Assembly (NCBI RefSeq): GCF_036324505.1
Contig: NC_086350.1
Span: forward strand, 25,677,257 to 25,741,256
From: Eleginops maclovinus
Taxonomy: Eukaryota; Chordata; Actinopteri; Perciformes; Eleginopidae
Reading direction: 5' to 3'
DNA: 64,000 nt
Under the pieces are notes generated by a model. It did not search any database, was not told the DNA's origin, and was given only the letters and a program-made list of their open reading frames with translations. The position numbers and the translations under genes were made by a program. This document shows, piece by piece, positions 30,687-42,000 of the stretch. Position 1 is the first letter of the stretch, and the number at the start of each line of letters is the position of its first letter.

Positions 30687-31236
30687 GCCGTCTACGCGAC
30701 GATGAATGACGCGGCGGGGGTTGAATTGTGGGAAAATCAGGGTGGGAATGCATTAATGCGATTAAAAAAATGTATCGCCGTTAATTCCAGAAATTAATCA
30801 TCTCACGTTAACGCGTTAATTTTGACAGCCCTAATACCGTAATTTCCGGACTATAAGCCGCTACTTTTTTCCCACGCTTTGAACCTCGCGGCTTATACAA
30901 TGACGCGGCTAATTTATGGATTTTTCTTGCTTTCACAAGCTTCATGCCGCCAAAATGGGATTTTGAAAAGCACCGTCACATAATGTGACGTAAATCCAGC
31001 GTGCTCAAACTTCCCATCATTCTGATTACGGTAGTCATTTTGTCACCCTCATCATGGCAAAGACACGGAGAAATGCATATGATGCAGCTTTCAAGTTGAA
31101 AGCGATCGATCTGGCAGTTGGAAAAGGAAATACCGGTAGGCACCTGCGGCTTATAGACATGTGCGGCTTATTTATGTACAAAATACATATTTTTGAAAAA
31201 TTCAGTGGGTGCGGCTTATATTCAGAAGCGCTTAAT

Positions 31237-34200
31237 CAGGGTTCCTACAGGTTTCTTCAAGTCAAATTCAAGTCTTTTTCAGACCTTTTTAAGACCATTC
31301 ATGTCAAAACTTAATACCTATTTCACAGACATACCGGCAAAGAAAAACTTTTTTTTTTAAAATGTGTTTATTATGATTAATAACGTTATTATTTCTCAAA
31401 CAAATGTGAAAATGTGGACTGTAAAGCCTTATGGAAGAATTATGTAACTTGCAGCACAGTAGTGAATAGTGAGTACAACACCACAGCATCACAGCACAGA
31501 CCACAGACAACAAGTCAAACAGAGGTGTGACAAATCTATTTATTAGCTAGCTTATTCCATGCTGGGAATATGGGGAGTAGAGAGACTCCAGAACAACAAA
31601 CAAAGAAAATCAACTCAACAATAAATAAAATAAAGATCAAAGTCAACTCCTAAGCTCTTCACTTTTAGCAGCGATCTCTTTATCAAGGAGAGCCAGTTCT
31701 GCCAACTTCTCCTTATGGCCTCTCCGCAGGAGGTTGGACCTGGAGATCAGGTCAGCCATTTTGCTCCCTGTCTTTGCTTCAGCCTGCTCAGCCAGCCTGT
31801 CCGCATCCCTAGCCAGACCCTCAGATACCTCCTTTACGCGTATCCTCTTCACCTTCAGCTCCTGCAGACAGTCCTCTGCCTCCTTCCTCTTGAGAGCCTG
31901 GTCTTTTGCCTCCCTCTTCTTTCTTTCGTTCTCAAGGTGGATACGATACCTTGTCCTTGCTCTTGCTACACTTGTCAGTAGTGGTTTACTGAGTGGAACC
32001 TGGGTATCGGGTTGGGAAAAGAGAACCAGAGTCAGTGACAAACTCTAGAGACCAACTATGTTGATTCTATCAACTTTTAAGTCAACAGCATATTACTAGT
32101 GCAGGCAGGATTCATCTTACCTTGGTAACACCTCCATGTTGTATAATGTAGTCACACACCAGCCTCCGTGTGACCAGTGTCCTCATGCAAATTATCTGAC
32201 TCCACCTCTTTATTGATGGAGAATCCACGTTCAACAGTAGCTTGGCCGTGGGAGAGGATGAGCAGCTTCTTGCAGAAGGCCCACAGCTCTGGATAAGGCT
32301 CCATGGCACTGCTCAGGAAGATGTCCAGCCTCTTCTGCATGGGAGCAAAGTAGAGGAAGTCCTCACTCCGGCTCTCCAAGGACAGGAGACTGTCAAACTG
32401 CTGCAGTATGACATCCCCTATGACAAAACAGATGAGAAAAATTTGAGAAAAACATAGATAAATCATTGGGCATTGCCAGAAAATCAGATTGAAAATAAAT
32501 TCATGTGTAGCCTATAATTTGCCTCTCTTATTCCTACCCGCAGAAGTATTAGTTAGCTGTTTGTCCTGGAGAAACCTCTGAACCAGCCCTTTCATGTGAT
32601 TCCTGCATCTTTCTGGTTCTCTATACATTACTGACGGATCCAGGCACACCATCTGCCTAACAGTCAGATACTTGAGGGGGCTTTTGTCCTGCACTTTCCT
32701 GATGATGTTACACAGTCCCTGCATGCACTCTCTCTTGAACTCTAGCACCCTGAGCTCTGCACCTTTAATGCTCTAGAGAGAAAGAAATTAGCCATGAATA
32801 TAGAACATGCCTTCACTGACCTGGTTTCGCCTAACCATTTGTAAAATGATCTTTGAAAACATCCCACTACCTTAAGAACTGACTCTGCACCTAGACCAAT
32901 GCTGATGTTTTGTGGGCTGAGCCAGATGGTCTTGTCTGTGACATCCAGTTTGGTCAGCTGCAGGGCAGTGATATCGTTGAGAACTTCTCTCTTTATGAAG
33001 CGTCTGAGTAGACTCTGTCAACAGACAAACACAAAAATGTGTGGTGCGGCTTTATCTCCTAATCACCAACATCAATCATTTTTTACACCTCTAAACCAAA
33101 AGCCCCATATTGTCAAAATGTATCAATTGAGCCCAATCATTGGTTATTATAACGTGAAGTAAATTATTACTATCATCAATTCGGTCAGGTCCTTGGAGAG
33201 GAATGGGAGCACCGGCTCGTCTGTTTGATATTTTGTTAGGAAGGGCGTGAAGGTCCTGGCAAGTGCTGCGTAGAAGTGAAATTTGGCCAGAATGAGTGGA
33301 TCCTTTATGGCTGCTGCAACTGTGTCATAAGATCCTGTGAAAGGGACAGAGGCAGGACATTTCAACAAAAACTATGAAAAGGCCACACCACCACCAGGGT
33401 AAAGACACAGTCACAGACCTATTCACAGCATTTTAGTAGGGCCCACCTGTTCCAGGGTTAGGGAGTTTTTTTGTTTTCACAGCTTCCATGTACAGAAGAA
33501 GTGATGGCCAGACTACCAGGGCTCTCTCCACAACCGGAAGGTTTTCTACCCAACGATGGGCACAGAAAGAAAGGGGGAACACACTGGACTTGGTTACGGT
33601 GACGTAATCCTCTCTCCTGGCAGGCACATTGTTAAACAATGTGTGCATTGCTCTCAGCAACTTGTCCAGCAGCCATGCAGTGAACCCACACTTGAAAGCA
33701 TTGTGTAGCGTGTGTAGGCCACAGCTCCCCACACAAATGAGCTGAAGACCTGAGGGTTTCATTGCAAACTTGATATTAGAAACCAAATTCTCCATAGCAG
33801 TTCTCTGTATCACTTTGAACTTGTTTATTCAATGTAAACTGCACTACAAATACTTACTATTTTACTTTAATATTACTAATGGATCACATACACTCTCACC
33901 CACACACACAGAAATAACATTAGGCCTATAAACTCCTCACCTCCGTACTGCTCAGTTTGATCTTTCTGGAAAAGTTCGAACAGTTTCCAGTTAACACTGG
34001 GCCCATCCATTGAAATGGACACCAAGTCCTTGAGGTTCAGTTTGTCCATACATTCCTGAAAAAAGTGCTGCATTTGATTACCCAAGATAAGATGAATAGA
34101 TGAGCAGCACATATTGTTAAGGGAAGTGCCTAATTGGTCATTGTGACATTGCCTTTACAGGACTGTGTATACCCCAAAAATGATATCAATATAAACTGAG

Positions 34201-35308
34201 AAATATTCAGAGTAAAAAAGGTTATGCTTACTTTGAGATGTGACAGCAGGTCTTGTGCAGTGGAATGTCCCATAAACCGGGAGCCCAAATATCTGGACTG
34301 AACCTGTCCCTCGTCCCAGAAGCGGACATGCACATTCAGCTGTTTATTTTTTGTAGTCTCGTTGAGGCTCTCATCGAACATCAGAACGAACGGCGATTTG
34401 TTGACTTTGGACACCAGTTCCTCTTTGATGAACACCGCTAAACCGAATTTGGCTATGTACGCCGTTTTGTCGGGACCACACGTGAAAGTGGTAGCTATGT
34501 CTGAATCCGGGAACATAAATTTGAAAAGATCGGAAACGTTCTCATTTGAATTGTAGGACTGATGTTTGGCGACTGTGTTGAGAGTCCACAACACCTCTGC
34601 TTTCATTGTTGGTGTGGACCCAAAGGCTGTGCGCAGATCCACACTAACGGGCGTTGCGCTAGTAGCTGGAAGGGCTGTAGCAGTAACGTTAGCAGCTGGC
34701 TGGTTCACGTTACCTGCTACTTCAGACAAATTATCAGCTAGCTGGCTAACATTAGCAGGCTGAAACACCCCGGCGACGGAGGGAGTTTGATCCTTCACCT
34801 TCATGGAACTGATGTGCTTGGCTGATTTAGCATGAGACTCTAGAGCCTTCACGCCCATGGTACCAAGCTGGATTTTTTTTTTGCATACTGTGCAAAAAGC
34901 TTCGAATACGTTGTTTTCCACAGGTTTTACCCAGTGAAATGCTCGTTTGTCTCGCCACGCTTCATTAAATTTGCATTTCCCCATAACCACAGAATGTATC
35001 TTGGTCTGTCTATCTCTGGTCTGTGCTGCTATGATGCTGTAGCAAAGTGACGTCTTCCGACCCGGGGCAGCGTTCGTTCTCAATTATTGGTTCCGCCACT
35101 CTTTATTTAGGCTGTTATTTAATCAAAGTAATAGTGGTTGACAAATTAAACTTTTTAAAAGAATGCGATATACGGAGAAGTTACATACTGCACAAATTTA
35201 AGACCCAGGTATCAAAATTCAAGACTTCTTCAAGTCTTTTTAAGGCATTATTTCCAAATTCATAAATTCAATGCTTTTAAGACTTTTTAAGGACCCGCGG
35301 GAACCCTG
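31237..35308 (-). mobile_element. hAT-like transposon with spliced, nearly intact transposase
   Basis: The termini are CAGGGTTCC and GGAACCCTG, with a perfect 5-bp duplication TTAAT (31232-31236 and 35309-35313). Subterminal regions carry repeated aagtcttttt-type motifs. The 4072-bp element carries an eight-exon minus-strand gene, described separately. It sits inside the pogo-type MITE and is the youngest element in this nest. A 5-bp duplication is shorter than the usual hAT 8 bp, so the subfamily is uncertain. Confidence 0.85.
31643..34984 (-). CDS. hAT-like transposase, 8 exons, one frameshift
   Basis: Exons with GT-AG borders: 34984-34232, 34055-33941, 33749-33447, 33334-33171, 33014-32871, 32772-32538, 32417-32121 and 31999-31643, about 789 codons. 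All junctions keep frame except one extra or missing base in exon 7, after the dimerisation motif. Exon 1 has a CTVCKK...H...H zinc finger of BED type and VKALESHAKSAKH. Exon 2 has ISMDGPSVNWKLFELF. Exon 3 has IGSCGLHT-like and HRWVENLPVVERALVV. Exon 7 has the C-terminal LSHGQATVERGFSINKEVE, the hAT dimerisation signature. Exon 8 is a long charged coiled coil, unusual for a hAT. I do not recognise a named family. A start further upstream at 35083 in the same frame is possible. Confidence 0.7.
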
Positions 35309-35326
35309 TTAATAGTCCGGAAATTA

Positions 35327-35329
<3 letters not shown>

Positions 35330-35410
<81 letters not shown>
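35330..35410. repeat. (AT)n microsatellite
   Basis: About 80 bp of pure AT alternate directly after the pogo-type element's right end. It is probably the expanded continuation of the tract at 27254-27282. Confidence 0.9.
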
Positions 35411-35412
<2 letters not shown>

Positions 35413-35520
35413 TTAGCATGTCTACAAGATATTCCACAGTTAAATTTGTTCATTTCATGTTATGAAAAATATTTCCCCCTCTCATTTCTCTACATGCCCG
35501 TTGTTTCCACTCCTCTCTCC

Positions 35521-35596
35521 TCAGTTCTCCTCCTCGACTCCTCCACTCGCATCTCCTGTGGGTGCAAGGCGAGGAGTCGAGGAGGGGAAAACTGAG
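35521..35596. repeat. Inverted repeat, about 23-bp arms
   Basis: The arms at 35521-35543 and 35571-35596 pair through a 14-bp perfect core (ctcctcgactcctc with its complement) and a less perfect extension out to tcagtt. The loop is 27 nt. Confidence 0.8.
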
Positions 35597-36211
35597 AAAT
35601 AAGAAAGTGCTTAGCTTGTCTGCCAGAAAAATGGGATGTTTAAACACTGGTCATTTTGTATGATCTCAGCTCACTTGAAACCTTAGCTGAGTTGACCTAT
35701 TGTGCCTGTTTTCTTTTGGGAGATTAAAATCTTAAATTGAATATAATGCAATTGTTTTTCAGCTGGATTTTATTTTCACAATAACATGGAGCCCTTTTAT
35801 ATTGATATCTGTTTCAAATTGGTCATTTAATAGTTTATTTGGTATTGTTAACATGACATTACGCCATTCTAAATGAGTTGGTATCAGTAGTGCTGTGTTT
35901 TTTTATACTAGTATCGTATTAAAGTTTAAAATGTTGCGATTGTAAAAACCGTACCACCCAGTGTTGTGAAATTGTTGTCTTAACACTTCTATTGTTACCT
36001 TGAATAAAAAGGAAACATTGACCCTCAACATGGATTTCTGTAGCATGGGCTGATAGTTGATTTCCTTTTGCTTTCCTGATGATGTTCCTGAGCTTTGTTG
36101 AAAGAAAAAAGTCTGCTGCCTGACTGTCCCTGACAACCTGAGGGGGTGGGGGAGAGAAATGTTAAACAGCTGCACATATATTCTTCTTCACACATAGAGA
36201 TTGTGAGTTTG

Positions 36212-36320
36212 AATGGCCTTAACCACTAGGCCGTCAATCCTCAGGTGGGCACACGTGTCTGACACATTGTCAGACAAGTGTGCCCACCTGAGGATTGACG
36301 GCCTAGTGGTTAAGGCCATT
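36212..36320. repeat. Near-perfect 52-bp hairpin
   Basis: Arms 36212-36263 and 36269-36320 are complementary with a single mismatch and a 5-nt loop (acatt). The arm contains ggcctagtggttaaggcc, which resembles the A-box of a leucine- or serine-type tRNA, so it may derive from a SINE head that folded back. Confidence 0.95.
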
Positions 36321-36523
36321 TAACACACAGGTACTACATTCTGCATACCAGGGTTTTTTCTAAACCTGGTAACAGGGCCACAGCGCCCTCTTACTGTCGG
36401 TGTGTGCCCTCATACCAAAATGCAGATTTCCCAGTAAAAATTTAAAGTGATGCCAGAAAACTATGTATGTTCGTCAAAAGCAGTAGATTTACTCCAGCAG
36501 TATGAAAATGGTGTCAAATAGAG

Positions 36524-36563
36524 CGTCAGACGGCATAAACAAAGCTGTTTATGCCGTCTGACG
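36524..36563. repeat. Perfect 17-bp hairpin
   Basis: The arm cgtcagacggcataaac (36524-36540) is exactly complementary to 36547-36563 across a 6-nt loop. Confidence 0.95.
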
Positions 36564-37740
36564 TAGCGTAGCAGTAATGAGCAAGCCTAAGTTGTAAACT
36601 GCATGATGAATTTGTGTGAACAGGTAGAAAACATCAGTAGAGCTTATGGCCACACTGAGGTTACTCAAAAACAACTGCTATGTGAACATCTATTCAAAGA
36701 AGAAAATTGTGCGGCTTTAAGCACTAACACTTTTTTTGCTTTAGTTTCTAAAAGCAGGGCTGAAATGTATTATTTTGACCTTAAACGTGTGTGTGTGTTT
36801 GTATTTAATTTCCGTTCAATACAAAGAGTGTGACAAAACGTTATTCCATTGTAGAAGATTTGTATTTTAGCCAATAAACAATAAGTCAGCTGCCTTTCCT
36901 AAAATGTATTTGAGGTACATTTCTTAGAAGAACAAATAAACCAAGCACACTTTAGATTATCGTCTGATGTATCTTTTATGAAAATATTCAGATTCTGCCA
37001 TTTTGACTCCTTATGCAGCAATTCACAAAGTCTGTCTTTAAAGGTCTTGTGAGAAACTAGCCTTAAAATAAGAGTATTTTTGGCCCCATTTCTATAAATG
37101 ATGATAGATAAGGAAAGGCCATGACCTGCAGAACTGTGCTCAAAAGGTATTGCATTCCATTTTATTGTCTTATGTTTTAAAAGATTGCTGTTACAGTTTT
37201 TAATTCCTTTCTATTGTGTAGCAGTTAGTAGTTGTGTGTGAATGTTCTTGCTCACAGGCTTCTTTGAAATGAGATGTAATGTAAACGATAAAGTGTGAAG
37301 AAATCACATTTCTAAATGATATTTTTGAAGATTTCACCCTGTTGGTTTTGGTTACAAATTCACCCTAGTCTAAGAATTGGCATCTGTCCAGATTTAAAGA
37401 CCTAGCAGTTGCTTGAGTTAAACTATTTGGATATTTGGTCACACAATGATTAAACCCGTGACCTTGTCAGCACTAGTATTAGCCTTTACATCGAGATGGT
37501 TCAGATTGCTGGATGAAGGGAAAATTAACAACCACAGTCCATCAAAAGACAGAATCTGAGGATTAAATGCAAACAACTTGGTAACTGTATTCATCAATGT
37601 TGACAAGGAGTGCAGCAGCTGTTTGTAGATATACACTTGTGTTTATGCAGCTAAATGGTATAAACTGTGGATTATTTTTTACGACGTTAGGCCGTCAAAG
37701 ATCCTTTAACTAATGAAAACACATTTACCACGACATGGCA

Positions 37741-38830
37741 ATGTTGCTGAGCACCCAGACGGGCGGCGGTCGCCTCCATGCCCAGCATTTATATAGCGGT
37801 ATTTTTGTAGCTCTCCAAGCCGAATCGTAGAGGGAGCTCTCCGCTACAATATATATCTGTGGCTATGATGCTCTAGGTGGGCTTAGAATAAGAGACAAGC
37901 GGGCGGCGGGTGTAACAACAACTGCCAGCTCCGACATCAGCGAGAATTTACGGGTGAAAAAGAAGAGAAAATAAACACTGGACAACGGGAGATGGCTGTT
38001 TTTTGGGGACAACATACATTTGGTTTTGAATCGGTGGTCGCTGTGATCGCCGTGCTGCTGGAAATGCTTCGTCATTCTCTTTTCCGCACTGGCCTAAACG
38101 TCGTCGTATCCGTGTGTTTACTTCGCTACACGAATGTCCGTAACGTTAGGTGTGGATTCGACAACAACACGTTTAGTTAAACAAAATACAAAACAACTAT
38201 CTTGGCTATGGTTACTTTGGGACTCCGGTACTTTTAACAGTTTCCTACTAAGAGTTACTGATGGCACAGTGCGGGGAAGGCCTAATGCTAACTGGTGGCT
38301 AACGCTAGTTGCTACAGCTTAAACAAATGTGTAATTTATCCCTACACAACAGTCTTAAAAAGTAACGTCAAATGGGTGTACTGCGACACAGTGGTTTGCC
38401 TGTTAAATATAAGTAATGCCATTGCTCATTTAAGAGTATTTGTGTAACTATCGGCTTACATGAATGATAACAAGCTAACGTTAGCCAAGGGCGATAACTT
38501 AAACCCCGTCAGTTTCCATGTCGTCAAGGCTGCAAAAACGGGAAACAAAGAAGCGAGAAAATGGACGCCTCGGCCTAAACTCTCCAACCAAATCGTCGAA
38601 GTATTTGAAAGTTATCTTCGACGATATATTCATAGATGGGCTTATATTGCAGCGGGCTGTGTATGTATTTATTTCAACTTCGGTTATTTTAGCGTATTTT
38701 GACGGGGTTTTCAATAACGATAGAGGGAGACAAACACTCTCCGACGAGCTGCCCGGACCCAGAGCCCCATCGTGACACCTAGAGGCCGATTAAAGATCCT
38801 GCAAACTCCCCCCTTATCAGAAAAGTAGTG
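37741..38830. other. CpG-richer stretch upstream of ctcf intron, unassigned
   Basis: Base composition is richer in CG dinucleotides than the surrounding AT-rich DNA (for example gacgggcggcggtcgcc near 37758), with several taacgttag motifs. No coding exon with good splice borders is supported. It may be part of a CpG-island promoter region. Confidence 0.35.
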
Positions 38831-38839
38831 ATACTTTAC

Positions 38840-39062
38840 CTCTTTTTTCTGTGTTTCTCTTCCCCTTTAACTCGACCGGAAGCAGAGAGTCTGTGCTACA
38901 AAGTTTGCCAGGCTGATAAGAAATGCAGGTTTCTTCGCAGTTGTTTTAATCCCTCTCCCGCTTTAGCAGAGTAGCCTCTGCCACAAAATGGCAGTTGTGA
39001 GCTCAGTGCGCCTGTGCGGCCGCTGGGGGGTGGTGTCGAAGCTGCTGCAGACACCCTGATTG
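38840..39062 (-). promoter_or_regulatory. ctcf: Candidate ctcf promoter and non-coding first exon
   Basis: On the minus strand a CCAATCAGG box (near 39056-39064) is followed by a GC-rich stretch and by GCCATTTTGTGG, which contains a YY1-type core. Further on is a good 5' splice site, AAAAGAG followed by GTAAAGTA (exon end 38840). Order, spacing and the need for a non-coding first exon before the acceptor at 26666 make this the best candidate for the ctcf start region. It is an inference; a cap or RNA-seq read would be decisive. Confidence 0.5.
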
Positions 39063-42000
39063 GCCAGGAGGGGCGCCCCGTTGGAATACATTGAAGCCAT
39101 TTATCACACTGTCAAGACAGCTTCTCTCAGGACCCTGAGAGATATGCGCTTTACTATTGGAAAATAACCTCTACATGTCAAAGAAACCATTACAAGTTAA
39201 CACTTTGTAAGAAATTGTTTATTTCAAATAAAACAAATAAATAAAATTGATTTGTGTATTTGTTTAAATTCGAATACTTTATCTCTGGGGAGGTCCATGA
39301 CTGTTTCTGCATTTTGGGATAAAACGAATTATTAATAAAAAATAAAACATTTTTTTATATAAACTTACGTTTGAGTAAGAATGGTCAATGAAAATGTAAA
39401 ATAAAACATACCATATAACATAAGATTTTTAAATACCATGGCAATTAGTATTGCACTCAATTTACTGTAGTAAATGACAAATATGTAAGATGTGGCATCT
39501 ATTAGGGTCTTACTGACAGTGCAAAAATGACCAGGAAAGAGAAAGACCACATACATCTTTATTCACTGCCATAAGTCCATAGGTTTTGATTCAAAGCATG
39601 AACAACAAAGTTTCCCTCATGATTGTTCTGATATTGTGCACACCTGAGCTAAGATGTGTTCTCTGCTCTGTAATAAGGACAATAAGCTGTTATAGCTGAT
39701 GGCTATCTATTACAGCATAAGTGTTTCTGTCCTAGAATTAAATAAAAAGTCACTACAGTTCAAGTCATTTCTACAGTTTTGTTTAAACTCAATGTACAAC
39801 AAACAAATGTGTCGTGACTGTCTTGTAAAAATAAACTTTACAAATTAGACAGAAAAATATGGAAATGCTGAAATATTGTGAAAGTCCCAATATATATATA
39901 TATATATATATATATAATAAATAAATATATACAATCACAGTGCTTGTAAAATTGTATTCTAAGGACTGGATAATTGTGATGTATGTGGAACTCACCATGA
40001 TTAACACAAACAATGGCACATGAGACAATCTTTAAACATATTTTAATATTTTCTATATTCAACACCAGAATTCCTGGAAATATATTTTGGAAAAGAAAAA
40101 AAAAGGAAACGTTTCCAATACTACACAACTAGTCAAGGTTGTGGGTAAAATATATTGTGCTGCAGCGGTTTCCGCTTTAATCTAGGTCTTATTGCATCTC
40201 TGTCACTATCAAAGCTTGAGGCACTTAAACACTGTGGGATGGATGCAGAGGTATAGCTGCAGATAGCTGCTGTCCTTCACAAAACAATAGTGATAAATAC
40301 ATTAAACACAGTGGAAGCCCTCAAATATACATACACATACAGTGAGTTTCCCACATCAAGAATAATCCTATATTATGATTCCAGTGACAGTGCAGCATGT
40401 AGCACAATTTATGCTGAATAACAACTTAACATCCAGATTTAAACACTTAACCAATAGCGCTTTGTCTGATCAACAGCTGAACACATGTCTGAATGTCAGT
40501 TCTTCTCAGGGACACAGCAGAACATTATTATTGCCTTCAATAAATATGAATCTATGATGCATAAAAGGGATAGGGCTTGTGAAAATACTCAGAATACTTA
40601 ATCAGAGATTAAGATATAAACTCATGAATAATTATTTCATCTCAGAATTCCACTTAATCTTTTCCCCTATATTCTGATATATTCCTATTTATAACATTGT
40701 GATAATGTTGAATTGAATCTTAGAAGTGACATTATTTCTCAAAGCTCAAATATAAAGATATGGCTCTTAAACTCTGTAAAGATGGTAACATCAGTTTAAG
40801 AACATGCTACTGAACTGTTTTTCAATCAGTGCTGCTAGAACATGTAAGTCAGTCTAAGAGAAGTATACAGAGTTGGCACATTTCATATAGGAACCCGATC
40901 CCTCCTCCTTAAAGACAAAAGCTGCGTCCTGTGTGCACACTTATTCCGTGGAATTATGACAAATGTTCAAATCGTGTAAAAAGATAAACGAGGTATATTT
41001 CAAACTGTCAGCAGTAAGAGTGAAATTACTACATTTCTATATGTCATGTTGTTGGACACAAAAAGCAGATGTATGAAGAAAAAAAAAAGCAGCAATGGTA
41101 TGAAACCTTAGACAACAGAACAAAGTATAATCCAGTAAATCCATGCTAGCAGCGCTATGAAAATAGCATTTTTAGTTAGATGCTAATGTGAGCGTGCTAA
41201 CACGTCCTAAGTGACAATGGTAACATGCTGATGTTTAGCAGGTCTACAAAGTGGGTCATCCTAGCTTAGTGTGTTAGCACGCTAACATTTGTCAAATAGC
41301 ACTTAACACAATGTACAGCTTATGCAAAAAAAAATTGCAGTAGGCCTACAGGTATTTGGTGACAATAAAAATGTAGGTTTTACAAATGATCCTGGGTAGG
41401 AAATAAATGCCAGAACTCAAGTTTTATTATTATTTGTTGAGATATTTCTGTTTAGAACCAAGCAGGGGCTAACTGAGCAATATTTCCATCTCCACAGTGC
41501 TACTGCTAGCATGTCTAAGAATTAAACATTATTTCCTGTTAGTAGACGTTTCTTTTTCGACTGCTAGAACAGCGCAATGTCAATTTAAATACAACATGTT
41601 TACATCATAGTGTGAGCATAGCATCCAGAAGGAGACTTGGACATATCCATATGATTTCAATAAAAGACCATCAGTCTTCCGTGCTCAGGAAATGAAAAAG
41701 GCAGACTGGCATCATCAGCAGTGTTACTATGAAAAGGAACAACAAGATTACTTTAAACGGGTAGCCACTGGCCTGGACACTTTGGCATTTTTTCTGACCT
41801 CTGTCAAACTCAATGTGGATAACTTGCTAATAACCAACTCATTACAAATATTGCTATCTTTAAATAAAACCAGTGCACTTGCATCTTTGTTACCCATTTA
41901 CCAAAAATACATTTGTGACTTCATACGCTGGCACTCCAAAATTGTAGTTTTCTACATTTAAAAAAAATGTTTACAGTATCATAATGTAATGTATTTAAAT

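Larger units (their letters stand above)
27283..30833 (-). mobile_element. hAT (ZBED1/4-like) element in ctcf intron 1
   Basis: Its termini are TAGGGCTGTCAAA and its complement TTTGACAGCCCTA. The left flank is atatatat; the right copy of that duplication appears to have been split by a pogo-type element. On the minus strand it encodes a BED finger segment (30504-30686), then residues matching IARWIAKDSRP, then QDVPTRWNSTLEMIKRLNRY and a C-terminal part. A second hAT (28671-30362) sits inside the coding region. Without that insert the element is about 1.86 kb. Confidence 0.85.
30837..35329 (+). mobile_element. pogo/Tigger-type MITE, split by a later insertion
   Basis: The ends are CCGTAATTTCCGGACTAT on the left and its near-complement ATAGTCCGGAAATTACGA on the right, with flanking TA dinucleotides (30835-30836 and 35330-35331). 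Between them are the characteristic gcggcttata repeats and a short reading MAKTRRNAYDAAFKLKAIDL, which resembles the start of pogo/jerky-type DNA-binding domains. Only about 416 bp belong to this element; a hAT-like transposon (31237-35308) fills the rest. Confidence 0.8.
35411..37740. other. ctcf first intron, hairpin-bearing stretch
   Basis: No gene was seen. It holds three strong inverted repeats (35521-35596, 36212-36320, 36524-36563), listed separately, in otherwise AT-rich unremarkable sequence. Confidence 0.5.

Noticed and set aside
37691..38799. Similar sequences aggccgtcaaagatcct and aggccgattaaagatcct about 1.1 kb apart, as possible flanks of an insertion
   Set aside because: The match is imperfect, there are no inverted termini between them, and the enclosed CpG-richer DNA fits a promoter-proximal region as well.
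41692..41961. 89-residue plus-strand frame
   Set aside because: AT-rich, no recognisable motif, and no support as an exon of either gene.
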